Part shown: positions 12,925-24,735 of the stretch, piece after piece | Position numbering within the stretch: the first letter of the stretch is position 1 | Layout: every line of letters starts with the position of its first letter | NCBI RefSeq assembly: GCF_003573695.1 | Contig: NC_039366.1 | Coordinates: forward strand, 158,385,072-158,449,071 | Direction: 5' to 3' | DNA length: 64,000 nt | Origin: Papaver somniferum | Lineage: Eukaryota; Streptophyta; Magnoliopsida; Ranunculales; Papaveraceae | The notes under the pieces: generated by a model | Seen by the model: the letters and a program-made list of their open reading frames with translations, nothing else | Databases searched by the model: none | Told to the model about the DNA's origin: nothing | Program-made: the position numbers and the translations under genes

Positions 12925-13624
12925 AAAAAAAAAAAAAAATAAAAAAAAAAAAAAAGATGTATATATTCAGAAAAAAAAAATCAGAAAAAATACCAAAAAA
13001 AATCAAGTATTTATCAATTCCATCATCTCTTGTTCCAAAAATAAAAAGAGATTTGTCAATGTAAATAAGAGTCATGTAAATAGTCATCTTTTGTTGTTTC
13101 GTTGTAATAAGCAAGGAGGGTGTATGCCATTGATGTACAACGCGAGTAATTGTGAAATACCTCCAACTCATTCACAATTCTCGTAAAGTCCGGACAGCTA
13201 GCTAGATTTCGACCTCAGTTCTTAGCCTGAGAAACTATCTCTTGGTGATTAGTAGTCATGACTTCAGATCTTTCTTTACACATGTGTAGATACACTTTAC
13301 ACTCTTATCACATGTCCTTATTTGTTATCAGTGCTAGGATTGTGCCTTGATAGCTAGATTGACATCTCCATTTTGCTGTGAGCTTAACTGTTTTGCACAT
13401 ATCACATTTGACGGAATCTGAGCTTATATTTTGTCCTTAGGTTTTGTAGGCACACCTCTGGTAAACCTTCACGAGACTTCACTCGTCCACTAGGGACACT
13501 TAGTGGTTTAAAAGGCTTAGTGCATACGCTAAATGCATTCGAGAGACCAGCGACAGTGGTATAGTTAGGATTTCCTTAGTTTTGTTTTACTTGAGGACAA
13601 GTAAAATTCAGGTTTGGGGGTATT
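11410..13624 (+). other. LARD interior: primer site, poly-A tracts, PPT; no coding
   Basis: The primer-binding site starts at about 11415. Poly-A runs fill 12078-12144 (67 A) and 12891-12955 (A with two T). A phrase like that at the polypurine tract (GAGGACAA...GTTTGGGGGTAT) occurs twice, at about 12334-12365 and 13592-13622, the second being the working position next to the 3' LTR. No domain of gag, protease, RT or integrase is visible in any frame. Confidence 0.8.
12078..12144 (+). repeat. Poly-A tract (67 A)
   Basis: An uninterrupted run of A in the LARD interior. A second, 65-bp A run with two T lies at 12891-12955 and gives a spurious poly-lysine frame. Confidence 0.95.
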
Positions 13625-16112
13625 TGATGAGTGCCAAATATTGTATATATTTATCCCTTTTTGTTGGCATTTTAACTCATCTTTGTGCATTAATTCTACA
13701 TTTTATCCCATATTCTGTATTTTCATTGTTTTCAAGAATAATATTTTTATTAATTAATTTTGCATTTTTAGGTAATAAATAAAGTTCGGATGAATCGCGG
13801 AGCGAAAAGAGCAGAAAAGTAGTGAAAAGCCGGGAGAAATTACGCAAGGAAGCCGCGAAGAATGGTGCGCACAACCTCATTTTCTACACACAAAAGCGCC
13901 TCCGTTCTCAGCCATCAGATCATTTCTCAGAAGCAACGGTCGCTCCTTGCTGATCATCAAAATCTGATGTCTCTGCCAAGCACCACAGCGCTGAAATTCC
14001 AAGCCTTCAGATTAGATGGTAGTTGAATCCAACGGTCGCTCCCTTGCTGCGCATCGAAGTTTGATATACCCGCCTATCACTACAGTACCTAACTCCATCT
14101 GGCATCGTTGATTTTGTTGTATCATATAATCCAACGGTCGCTCATCGCTTACCTCCGCATTACCGTCCGATCTACCTACCAGCTCCATATCCCACGGCTC
14201 ATCCTCGCTGTTCATCCGACTCGATGGATCCGCCTAACACCCTAGCGACCGAGAACCTACACCCAACCAAACAGATCCTTCTCCTATTCTCTCGAGCCAC
14301 TCTTCCATCACCCTCACCCTGCTTCACCACCATACCCTGTGTGCAGAGCCACCTTCTCCACTGCCATCGCCACCACCTCCACTGTCTTCCCCTGCCACAA
14401 CCATACCATCATCACAACCACCCATATTACCTAAACCACCTAATACCCCTCTCTCTAGCCCTCTATTTCACTGATTTCTCACCACTCTTTTTCTGAAACC
14501 CTAGGTGAGAAATCAGTCAAATAGGTGAGTCTCGAGTAGAAATAGGAGCATGGAAGGGAAAGTGCAGCAGACCAAGGAGAAGAATGGGTCGAGGTTAATT
14601 TGATGTTGCTACATCAAATTAGGTAAAAAAATCAAACCCTAGTCTACTGTTAATTTGGGATTTTTTTATAGAACCCTAATTGTGCTTGTAACTATAAATT
14701 GGGATGATGGGTGTATGTTAAAACTATGTTGGGATTAGCCCACATCCAGGACTCTCATGTCCTGTTAACTGTTAACTTTAGTTCAATTTTCAATTTTCAG
14801 TCACTGCTTAATTTCAGTTCACAGTTGTGTTGTTCTTGTTCATTGTTCCATGTTTTAAATCTTTGTAGTTCAGTTTCATGTTCATGTTGTATTCCTGTTA
14901 TGCTTGTCTCCTGTTATTTATAGTTTTGTTCATTGTTAGTCAGTTAGTCCTGTTAACTTGTGTTGTTGCTCACTGTTAGTATCAATGTTCCTGTCATGTT
15001 TGTTTTACTGTCATTTGAAGGAATGCTAGGCTAGGTATCTGTGAAGCAATGTGCTGATTGTGCAATGGCAAGAAATCAGTGCTCATAGCAAGCTGATGTT
15101 CTTGCCATTCTCCTTGTATGCTTAGGTTGCAGTGTTGATTGTGCATTGGGAGAAGCTAGTGCTTATAGCAAGCTAGTTTTCAACCCATTCTATAGGAATG
15201 CCTGTATTCTTGCCTTAGTATTGCTTCTTGTCAGTTTCTTTATCACCCCTGCCCTTGGCCTTAGGCCTTGGTCCATTCTTGTTTTGTTCTTTGCTTTTGC
15301 TGTTGCCCTGTTGTATCTTTCATTTTATTTTCTGTTGCTTTTGCATTGTTTTGTCCACTGTAATTTTCATTTGCTTCTGTTCACTTTTATTTTGCTGTTG
15401 CTTTGTTCCTTGCTTGTACATTCTATTTGCTGTCCCCTGCTGTGTGCTCTCTTGTGCTGCTGTGCAGCTCTTTCTTTGCACTGCTTGTGCAGCTGCCCTG
15501 CCAAGCTGCTGCCACTCTTGCTCCTGCTGCTTGTGCTGCTACTTCTTTTCTTGTTGTGCACTTGCCTTGCTGTGCACTTTCATCTGCTGTGCTGCTACTT
15601 GCACTGCTTGTGCAGCTGCTGTGCAGTCTTGCTGCTGCTGCTTTCCTTCCCCTGCAGCTGCTGCTGCAGCCCTTCTGTTGCCTGCTGCTGCTTCCTGCCA
15701 AGTCCAGCCACAGTTCACTAAGCCCAAAGGCCTAGTTCAATAGCTAAGCCCAATACATCCCAAGCCCAAGTCACACTTCAAACTGAAGCCCAATTCAGTC
15801 AACTGTGGGCTTAACCAAAGCCCAGTTGTTCAACCCAAAAGCCCAAAACAAGGTTTAAGACCTAAAGCCCATAGTCCATATTTCTGAGCCCAAGCTCAGT
15901 TCAGCCCAACAGTTCCAAAGGGTATTCAAAGACCATTGATATTCAAGACCCCTTTGGTATTCAAAGCCCATTAGCAAATTTAGAACCCAAAATAGCTAGA
16001 AGCATTCCAAAACACACCCGATCTCTGTGGATTGACCCGTACTTGCACATTTGCCACTTTCGACACCGTGCACTTGCGGTTATAATTTGTAGGACCTTTT
16101 AGAAGCCTACCA
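13625..16112 (+). repeat. 3' LTR of LARD element
   Basis: Near-identical copy of 8922-11409. Differences seen include a 4-base shortening near 13935 (matching about 9234-9237 of the first copy), single-base changes in homopolymers, and a few added bases near 14520-14565. It is followed directly by ACGGG, the second copy of the target site. Confidence 0.95.
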
Positions 16113-16196
16113 ACGGGCTTCTTCAACAACAGATTCAAATTGATATCTCTCCATTATTCGTTTCTGGTTTAAGGCTTAACATGCGAAAAAGGGATT

Positions 16197-16658
16197 TCAA
16201 GGATAATTAAATATGGAAAGGATAAAATCATCAGAAAGGCAAATTGAAGATTCAGGTAAGGAAATCATACCTCTCAGTTCATCATTCTTCCTGCAAAGAT
16301 TGTCACGATCCAGCGAAACATTCTGAAGCTTTTGATTTTCATGACGAAGAGCATTACACTCTAAAGTCATCATTTGGAGATTCTTATTCAAGATTTCAAT
16401 CTCTTTTTCAAATGTTATTTGCGAAGCATCTCTGTCAGAGCCAAAATAGTTACTCAGAATTTCGCAAACACCAGACTTGACAGGATCAATGGGAGGCTTC
16501 TTAACATCATCCAGAACCTCAGACAAAACTTTGAAAGCAATATTTAAAGGAAGGGGCTCAGGCAGAGAACTGGCAATGATAGAAGATTGGGAAACATTAT
16601 CAATAGAAGGAGAAGAAGTTTCATTCACGGAAGGATTAATAAGGGGGGTTTCAATCAT
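16197..16658 (-). pseudogene. Upstream part of opposite-strand coiled-coil ORF of Tat element
   Basis: An open frame of 153 codons. The N-terminal half is Ser/Pro-rich and low in structure; the C-terminal half (EKEIEILNKNLQMM onward) is coiled-coil-like with many Glu, Lys, Leu and Asn. Near 16270 the minus strand reads GAG|GTATG, a good splice donor, after which the frame soon stops. Together with 7671-8904 on the same strand this looks like one gene of the Tat element, cut in two by the 7.2-kb LARD. The region upstream to about 16875 contains stops in this frame, so the true start is uncertain. No match to a known protein family is claimed. Confidence 0.5.
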
Positions 16659-17556
16659 TGAAAGGTCAGTTGAAGGGATGAAATCTGAGGAAAACTCTCT
16701 CGAATTGGAGATAATGGTTTAATTTGTGAAGATGTCGCAGGAAATTTTGAAGGGATAAGTAAGTGAAATGGAACAGAGGTTTCAACGATTTTGAGGTGGC
16801 GAGATTTCTTGAGAGGTTTGCTGGAATCCTTATCATCCTGCGAATCACAATCCGGATAAGTAACATAGGCAACAATATTGTTATTAGAAAAGAATAATGT
16901 TTCTTACCACCTTCTGATTCGCAGACTTTCTTTTGTTTACAACAACCTTATGTTGCTATTTGGAAATATTAGGGTTCTGAACCGTAAATTTGGTGTTAGA
17001 GGCGTTTTTGCTGAAATAACAACAGTATGGGAATCACATAAACAACATCAAATAAGGCAGTAAACAAGATCAATTTCAGCAAAACCTATAAGAAAGAAAA
17101 AAGAAAACTAACCTCAATGAATCCATGGAAAACACCAGCAGGAAGATTAATTCGTAAAAATTAAAAAGAAAATACGAATGATGAAGATCTACAGAGGAAA
17201 CAGTATGGAGATGAAGAAGAAATTAAAAATATTGAAAGAAGAAGAAAGAAGAAAAAGTTGCAATGGCGGAATTTTCATAAGAACGATGAAGTTGCAGAGA
17301 ATATAAAAAGAGAGTAAAAGGAGAGAAAAAGAGAGTAAAAGGAGAGTATACATAGAGGAAATTTTTTCTCGAGAAGATAAACACGATTAATGCGAAAAGA
17401 CGTGAGCGGTTAAAAAGCAGCAGTTACATAAGACGTGTCAAGAAACAGATGGGAGAAAGGATACATATGATAAATGCAGAATATGAAGTGATGGATAACT
17501 GCGGCATTTCTCACATCATTCTCTACTTCGCAGAGAAGATATGAGAAGAGGCAAGA

Positions 17557-18025
17557 TGTAGGATCAGAATCTCGCAGCAATAATGCCTCAACGAAATTAT
17601 TAACAAAACAACACGACAGTGTCGCAGAACAGCTTCAGACACGACATAATAAACGACATCAGCCAAATCATGAGAAAAGTGTGACGATCTCGCGAAAATA
17701 AGGAAGTTTGCGAGATTGATATTTATAAAGTTGCGAGAATTTCGCAAGTCATTTTCGAAAATAAAGGACAGATTAGCTGTCATCCACTATGTGATTTCGT
17801 ATAAATAGCCATTCAATTGTAAAGGAAGAGAGCGATCTTTTTTGAGTGAGAAGCAAGTAAATAGGAGAGAGAAAATCTTGAGTAGTGGTTATTCTTGATT
17901 CCTTTATCTTTTCTTGTAAGATTGTTCAAAGATTGATCAATAAAATTAAGATTGTTAATCCAAAATTAAGTTGAATGTTAATGAAATCTTGTGAGGGGTG
18001 TAGTGTAGGATTTCCTGCAACTACA
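17557..18025 (+). repeat. 3' LTR of Tat-type element
   Basis: Starts TGTAGGATC and ends CTGCAACTACA, followed by GTCAT, the second copy of the target site. A TATA box (TATAAATAG) lies at 17800-17808 and an AATAAAA-like signal near 17938. A purine-rich stretch (AGAAGATATGAGAAGAGGC) ends just upstream and probably served as polypurine tract. Confidence 0.94.
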
Positions 18026-18030
18026 GTCAT

Positions 18031-18534
18031 GTCATGTTAACATCAAGAGTTCAGCTGGGGAACTTAGCATAGAATAAATACTCGGCAATCCATTCATTAA
18101 TGAGTAATGCAGGTGGAAGATAAAGTTTACAAAATATTTGGGATTGTTATTGCATGCACCATTCAGGATAAATTTTATATATAAATATACCGAATTGCTC
18201 AATACATATGTGAGTAAAGATGCCTAGGCACTCATCACTATTAAATGGCTCAGTTTCTTTGCAAAAACGATGGCGCATTAAACATAGGGTTTTACAATTT
18301 TAGCCCTGAACTAAAAACCACCATCAACACAAGGTAAACTAAAATGTGGCTATAACAACACTTTAGTTTTAACTACTACATGTAGCTACGCAAATAACCC
18401 AAAACGTGGCTAGGTTATAAAACCAAAATCATGGCCTATGTAACTATTTGTACTAGTAAATTGTTCATGAACTAAAACATTTATATAATAAGGAATGCAA
18501 TCTTTTGCAAACCGTGGCTATGATGTTCATGAAT
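18031..18534. other. Unassigned intergenic DNA
   Basis: No gene or clear element end is seen. Several copies of GTGGCTA and AACGTGGCTA-like words occur between 18340 and 18530, which may be the remains of a transposon subterminal region. Confidence 0.35.
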
Positions 18535-20050
18535 TGATTCGAGAGAATCAAAATCGATTTTGCTTCAATTGTGTCTTGTATACTTCTATGAGATCTAAGC
18601 AATTGAACAACTCTCTAACTAGTTTCATTTGAACTAGTTATGTTAAAGATGAATAAGGTTGATATGAAAGTGCTTATATGGATAACCATTGGTTAACTAT
18701 TGTTGAACCGACTAAGTGTACACGTTTAGGTACGGTTACTCAAACCTAAATGAAGATACATTTCATTTGTGTATAACAAGCTAAGTTCGATCTAACGGTT
18801 GAAAGATATTGGCTTGAATCTAATCAGGTTTTCATCTAATGGTGAATATTGAATGTTTTGTTACCAAGGTAAGTTATATTGCAAACCCTGATTTGAAATC
18901 TATATAAAGAAGAACTCTAGAAACTGGGAAACCTATTCCCCACACCTCTTGTGTGATACTAGTTGCATAAGCTAGAGTCGATTCTCCTTTAACCTTAGGT
19001 TTTTCACGAAACCCTGTAGGTTAACGACTTAAAGACTTCATTGGGATTGTGAAGCCAGACCCAACTATTTTCTCTGTAGTTGCGTGTTCTGATCTTGTTG
19101 TTTTCTATTGTGATTGAGTACTATCTTCTTTAAGATTTGCTCGAGATTTTATCTCCGATAGGAAAGATTGAAAAGTAGTCACAAACACCTTCGTCTTATC
19201 GGTTGTGATTCCACAATATCTTGTTTCGTTAATCGATTAAGATTATCGTGAGGTGATTGATAATACTAGGTTATTCTTCGTGAATATAAGTCTGGTTTAT
19301 CAATTGGTTCATGTTCACCTTGATTTATCAAAAGATGGAACAAAACTCGTAGGTATTTCTCTGGGAGACAGATTTATCTATTCAATAGACTTTTTTGTGT
19401 GATACAGATTTGTTTATCAAGTCTTCGACTTTGGGTCGTAGAAACTCTTAGTTGTCGGTGAGATCAGCTAAGGGAATCAAGTGCGTATAATTCGGCGTGG
19501 TTCTTGAGGCGTAAAGAATGCAGTTGTACCTTGATCAGTGTGAGATTGATTATGGCTCAACTACGTTCCAGTCCGAAGTTAACTTGGAGTAGGCTAGTGT
19601 CTGTAGCGGCTTAATACAGTGTGGTGTTCAAATCTGGACTAGGTCCCGGGGTTTTTCTGCATTTGCGGTTTCCTCGTTAACAAAACTTCTGGTGTCTGTG
19701 TTATTTCTTTTCCGCATTATATTTTGTTATATAATTGAAATATCACAGGTTGTGCGTTAAATTGATCAATTGGTAAATCCAACCTTTGGTTGTTGATTGA
19801 AATTGATTGATCCTTGAACATTGGTCTTTGGTACCGTTCAAGTTATTTCTCTTGTATTCAATCAGGCTCGCAAATTCCTATTTGTTTGATTGCGGATTGA
19901 ATTGAGAAATTGAAATATAACTCTTTGATATACTTTTTCTCAAGATTGAGTCTGACTGTCTAGTTGATTCTCTTGAAAGTATATTGGAGTTAGTTCATAC
20001 AGATTGCTAAGCGAAATATTTGGTGAGGTTGTTAGACCCCCGCTTTTTTA
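18535..20050 (+). repeat. SIRE-family Copia LTR fragment, 5'-truncated
   Basis: From about 18890 this matches the solo LTR at 48261-50442: both have a TATAWAAG box, then ACTGGGAAACCTA, CAGACCCAACTATTTTCTC, CTGGACTAGGTCCCGGGG and CCTCGTTAACAAAACTTCTG, and both finish with TGTTAGACCCCC-GCTTTTT. The expected LTR start (TGTTAGAGCA) is absent and the final CA is lost at about 20050. No internal region follows, so it is a broken solo LTR. Confidence 0.75.
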
Positions 20051-20855
20051 GTATTACTAACCTCGAACAGAAGGATGATGTGTTCGATGATGCCGATACG
20101 TCTTCAGGTTCTTCAGAGTAACACGAGCAAGTCTCAACATTTCTAATGTTCCGAAGTTAAATCTAGTAATCTAATCAAGCAGTCTCAAGTTTTGGAGCTA
20201 AAATATAACAACCAAACTTGACATACCACGCTTGGTAGGTTAAACCGAGCAATGCTCTAACTTTCTGGTTAGGTTCGGTTAATTGTCCAAATAATTTGAT
20301 TGGTATGCCTAGTTTGATTAATGATACTTTGGAGAGTGTGGGTAAAATTTTTGATTGTCCATTTTACTTTGAACACATTACTGACTGTCTGATTTTACTT
20401 TGAACAAATTAATGTCGTTCATGGTTTACTTTACAGACTTAGTGACTCGCTTATCTAGTTTTTGTGTTGAAAATAATTGAAAAGGTATCAAACTTTAAAA
20501 TTTGATCGATCCTTAATAACCAAAATTAATTGAGTTATCGCTAGTAAAGACATGGGATATAAATAGGGGTGGGGTCAGAAATTTGAGCTTGGAAAAGTAA
20601 TATATGGTGTGCAATTGTGTGCAAATGGGATTGGATGCCCACCTTTTATAAAATTTTAGGCTTGGAAAGTCAACTAGCTGGACATACAACTACATTCACA
20701 TGCTTATAGCTGGGTCCGCCTCTGGATATAAATAAGAAAAGTCAAAAATATTTATCAAGATTCGTAAAGTGGATGATGACCACAAACTTAACAAAAATTC
20801 CTTAGTTTTGGATGAAAATTGAAATCTACAATCTTTTTTAAAAAAATCAATTATA
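20051..20855. other. Unassigned intergenic DNA
   Basis: AT-rich sequence with no coding frame or element ends that I can support. Confidence 0.4.
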
Positions 20856-21213
20856 CTCTCTTCCTTCCTAAATAGATGACCTATTCATTTTTTTAATTTT
20901 GTCGCACTAATAAATGACCTATATTATTAAACAATGAAACATTTCTAAAACTACCCTTTTAATTGATTATTGTTAGTATAAGAAATACGTATAATTTGGT
21001 AGCCATATTTATATTCATTATTCATGTGTTTTAAAATGTTTTTCCATGATATAACATTTACGAATATCCGAGAAATACATCATTTTTGGATTTTATTTAT
21101 TATTTTCCATAAGGGTATGATTGTACAAAAATACTTAAAAACACTCACATCTACTCCTTGCCTTAAAAATTATACAACTTTGAACTAGCTCACCTATCTA
21201 AGGAAGGAGGGAG
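20856..21213. mobile_element. Stowaway-like MITE (Tc1/mariner type)
   Basis: A 358-bp AT-rich element with terminal inverted repeats: the left end CTCTCTTCCTTCCTAAATAG and the right end, read on the other strand, CTCCCTCCTTCCTTAGATAG. It is flanked on both sides by TA (20854-20855 and 21214-21215). The CTCCCTCC-type end and TA target site are typical of plant Stowaway elements. It has no coding capacity. Confidence 0.85.
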
Positions 21214-21215
21214 TA

Positions 21216-22149
21216 GTGTTTTAAACAAGTCTTTTCGCGATTTCACAGCTATGTATTTTAGGGAGTAAACTTCATCTATGGGTGTTTTTTTGTTTTATGT
21301 AAATGTGTTTAGATTGCAAGTTTTTATTTAAATATGTACAGTTACGGCTATAAGCCATGACCCATTTTTCACACCATAGATGAAACAAAGTTAATTGCAT
21401 TTTCATCTGAGAGAATCGGTCTAGCCAGACTGACCTGGTCAGAGGGTTTGATAACTCAATAGTCATAAAGAAAGGGTGACGGCAGGAACAGTAACCTGGA
21501 TGTGAACGTAAGAAAGTATTCATATCAGTGTGCAGAAAAGACCACCAGTAGATCAGATGAGACAATGATGATAGAGAACGAGAAGTGGAGAGGAGAGGGG
21601 GCTGTTGGTACGTGCAGTCTTTCTCCCCATCTAACTCTTATTACGAAGCAAATGCTGGGTCGGATATGAAAGTAAAAGTAGTAGGTGTTGTTTCCCGAGC
21701 TGACATTACTGTAGTATATCTAGCCAAGTTAAGGGATGTTTCAATTGTTCATATTCTCTTGTACTTATGTGTTTGTGTATCGTATTGATGCAATATATAC
21801 GTGGTCAATTAATTCTGTACTAGTATAATGGTACAAGAACCCCACCACTCTCTCTCACAAGAAACACTCAAATCTAACATGTAGTGTTTCATGAGAGACA
21901 ACCTTCAAGCCTAATGTCTGTGGCTCCGAGCTTGTCTTTGAGGAGAAAGATTTTTATTAATTATTATTAATATATTAGTATAGGATTCTCAAGTATGAAT
22001 GGAGCTTGTTCTTTCAAGTCCCAAGATCATACCCCCATTCCCTTTTGTTTCTTCATTTATTAATTATTTTACTGGACTCTACTCGGATCAATCTCTTATG
22101 TGGGATACTTGATTACTCTTGATTTGGTAACTTTTTTACTCTCCACTAC
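21216..22149. other. Upstream region of the WIP gene
   Basis: No gene supported; open frames here are short and lack domains. It is probably the distal promoter of the zinc-finger gene that starts at 22445. Confidence 0.4.
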
Positions 22150-22444
22150 TTGTTTCTTGATATTGCTGATTTTAATTTGGCCCCCTTAAATTAGAACATT
22201 TGATCATCTTCTCTCTGTCTCTCTCTTCACATACTTTTTGGTCTTTTGGGGTTTTGGTGTTATCACTCTATCTTTTTCTCTCACTCAAATCTGAATTGAT
22301 CTTCTATATAGTCATTACATTCTCTACATAAGTATTAATCAATCCTTCTATAGCTTATTCCATATACTCTCTGACCTCTACTCATCTTCTGCTTCTCTTC
22401 TTTTTCTTTTCCTTTTTGCTCTTTCTTTATTGTTGACCTCTACA
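22150..22444 (+). promoter_or_regulatory. Probable core promoter and pyrimidine-rich leader of WIP gene
   Basis: The 295 bp before the start codon are strongly C/T-rich (runs of CTCT and TTTTCTTTTCC), as in many plant 5' leaders. TATA-like sequences (CTATATAG near 22304 and CATATAC near 22370) lie at plausible distance, but the transcription start cannot be fixed from sequence alone. Confidence 0.3.
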
Positions 22445-24735
22445 ATGTCAGACCCCTACTCTAATTTCTTTCCTGGATGGTTTAACCTCAACAATGATCA
22501 TCAACTCCAGCAACACTATTCACCTACACCTTCATCCTCTAGTTATCCTCTTCCTTCTCCTAATTATCATTATCCCCATCACTTATACGCAGCACCGAGC
22601 ATCACTGACAACAGTGCTATCTTACAATATTATCGTCATAATTATGATAGATCTGCTTCATGTTTATCCACACCGCCCTCATCTCCACCTCTTAGAGAAG
22701 CTCTTCCCCTTCTGAGCTGCTTAGGCCCAGCAGGTGGAAATGGTAGTCGTCATGATCAAGATTTTAACGACGCATCCTGCAGTGCTATGGAGTTGGAAGA
22801 CTACGACAGTACTGTTTATAACGGTAATAATGAGATGGAGAAGAAAATAAACAGTAGATCCGATGATTATGATAATGGCGATGATGCCACAAAATTCTGC
22901 TTATTCTCTTCTAATAATAACGTTAGAACTTCTACTGCTACTAGTACCACAATGGCGTCTTCTGATACAAAATATCCTCTTGATCAAACTGTGGCCTTTT
23001 CCCTTCATATAGGTCTTCCTAGCAGCCCAACTACTACTACTACCACTACTGCTGATCTGATCTCTAGGGTATCTTCTTCCTGTTTTACCATGAGTAGCAG
23101 CACTAGTAGTGGTAATAGCCATGAGTTCATGAACACAACTAAGCAGCAGCAGCAATTAGGTGGTGTTACTGTGGCAGCAACTGGCTATCCCACTACCGCT
23201 ACCACTACTACTAATACCAATATTAATACTAATTGTATTAGTGGCTGTAGACTCAACAAGGGGCAGTACTGGATCCCTTCCCCATCCCAGATTCTCATTG
23301 GTCCTACACAGTTTTCATGTCCTGTTTGCTGCAAGACCTTCAACAGATACAACAACATGCAGGTTGGTTCTTTTGCTTAATTTAATTAATTCATTCATTC
23401 ATTTTATATCATAACATATAGTATATATACACTTTTTCTAAATAAACTTACATATATATGTACACTTGATCCTGCATGACTGCATCCGCGTGATCTGGAT
23501 CGATCTAGTTTATTCTTTAACTAGTTTCCCCTTTTTCTTTCTGATCTGGTTTGGGTTTTCAAGGACAGAAATTAGTTAAGAAGAACGCAGTCTATAACTC
23601 TTGTGCTATACTACAAAGTATAGTTCCGATCACTAACGGCCTGACATAATAATAACAATAGTAAGAATAAAGATGAAGATAAATTACGTACTTGATAATC
23701 TTTTAGTTGGTTTTGTTTCTTGTTCATATCTGTTAATCTCAATTCATTTAATGAGATCCCTTGTCAGGTGACGGTCAAGTTTCTTTTAACAATAGAAAAC
23801 TTGGGAAATATCCAAGGGGTAACTCATGTAGCTAGCAAGAACTACGTCAAAATCCAGTATTCCTGCTTTCTTTTGTGTGATGTATATTGAAGTAGGTCTT
23901 TGGCATATACATTAAATTATCATCTTATGATATCTCGACTCGTGATGTATCATCATTTCCTACTTTCCCTTTTGGTTATGATAGCTCCAACTGAATTATA
24001 TCAGTGACGACTTTCCTTGTATGAAGTACTGGCCTTTATGTTATCGAAATGCAGAATCGTACACAAAGCTAGACAGACACAATCACACAGCATTTTGAGC
24101 TTCCTTATTGTCCTTTTTACTGACTAGAAGATTGATTAGTAATGGCATGGGCATTGCATATTCTTGGAATTTGTGCACAACCACATGCCCGTGTATATAT
24201 ATTTATACACAACTCAATAAATCAGTTAACAAAACATGACCTAATATTGCAGATGCATATGTGGGGGCATGGATCCCAGTATAGAAAAGGGTCAGAGTCT
24301 CTAAGGGGAACTCAACCAACGGCTATGTTGAGGTTGCCTTGTTATTGTTGTGCACCTGGTTGCAGAAACAACATTGATCACCCTAGGTCAAAGCCACTCA
24401 AGGACTTCAGAACACTACAAACCCATTACAAGAGGAAGCACGGAATCAAACCCTTCATGTGTAGGAAATGTGGGAAGGCATTTGCGGTGAGGGGTGACTG
24501 GAGAACTCATGAGAAGAACTGTGGTAAACTCTGGTATTGCATATGTGGATCAGATTTCAAGCACAAGAGATCTCTTAAAGACCATATCAAAGCCTTTGGT
24601 CAGGGACATGCAGCTTATGGAATCGACGAGGTTATATGCTTTGAAGAAGAAGAAGATGATGGAGAGGTTGAAGCAGAAGATGACGATGAACCTGCTGCAC
24701 TATCTGAATTAGAACAAGACGACCCATGCCCATGA
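22445..24735 (+). CDS. WIP-domain C2H2 zinc-finger transcription factor (WIP2/NTT-like clade), 2 exons
   Basis: Exons 22445-23362 and 24253-24735 join in phase 0 across an 890-bp GT-AG intron, giving 466 aa. The start at 22445 was chosen over an in-frame ATG at 22430 because MSDPYSNFF is the usual family N-terminus. The N-terminal half is low-complexity (Ser, Pro, His, Asn, Thr runs) but keeps the family words [15 protein letters not shown] and LHIGLPS. The signature Trp-Ile-Pro is at residues 276-278, then four zinc fingers: finger 1 (C292, C295, H308, H312) is split by the intron, finger 2 begins CYCCAPGC, finger 3 [21 protein letters not shown], finger 4 [16 protein letters not shown]. The C-terminus is very acidic. 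Family members are nuclear DNA-binding regulators of plant development (transmitting tract, root founder cells) or, in WIP1/TT1, seed-coat pigment. Which WIP this is needs a tree. No lesion is seen, so it looks functional. Confidence 0.93.

Larger units (their letters stand above)
8922..16112 (+). mobile_element. LARD-type non-autonomous LTR retrotransposon nested in Tat element
   Basis: Two long LTRs, each 2488 bp (8922-11409 and 13625-16112), flank a 2.2-kb interior with no gag or pol. Target-site duplication ACGGG is perfect (8917-8921 and 16113-16117). Just after the 5' LTR lies TTGGCGCCGCTGCCGGGGA, the primer-binding-site type of Athila/Tat-related gypsy elements; a polypurine tract GGTTTGGGGG ends at 13620, just before the 3' LTR. 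The LTRs match almost base for base apart from about ten small indels and few substitutions, so the insertion is recent compared with the host Tat copy. With long LTRs and no coding capacity it fits the large retrotransposon derivative class, to be moved by proteins of an autonomous relative. Confidence 0.92.
1659..18025 (+). mobile_element. Tat-type Ty3/gypsy LTR retrotransposon, gag-less, split by nested LARD
   Basis: Two LTRs of about 468 bp (1659-2125 and 17557-18025) flank a decayed pol, and the whole is bracketed by the perfect 5-bp duplication GTCAT (1654-1658 and 18026-18030). The primer-binding-site-like motif TGGCGCTAGAAATAGGG starts at 2129, and a purine-rich tract precedes the 3' LTR. 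The order protease, reverse transcriptase, RNase H, second archaeal-type RNase H, integrase, plus an opposite-strand ORF before the 3' LTR, is what is known for the plant Tat lineage. Only about 215 bp separate the primer site from the protease frame, so gag is missing. The LTRs differ at several percent of sites, and many stops lie in pol, so it is not autonomous now. The segment 8922-16112 plus one TSD copy is a younger insertion. Confidence 0.9.

Noticed and set aside
12834..13064. Lysine-rich 76-aa open frame
   Set aside because: It is a translation of the poly-A tract of the LARD.
21272..21788. Two short open frames (97 aa minus, 67 aa plus) upstream of the WIP gene
   Set aside because: No domain or composition signal; probably chance frames in the promoter region.
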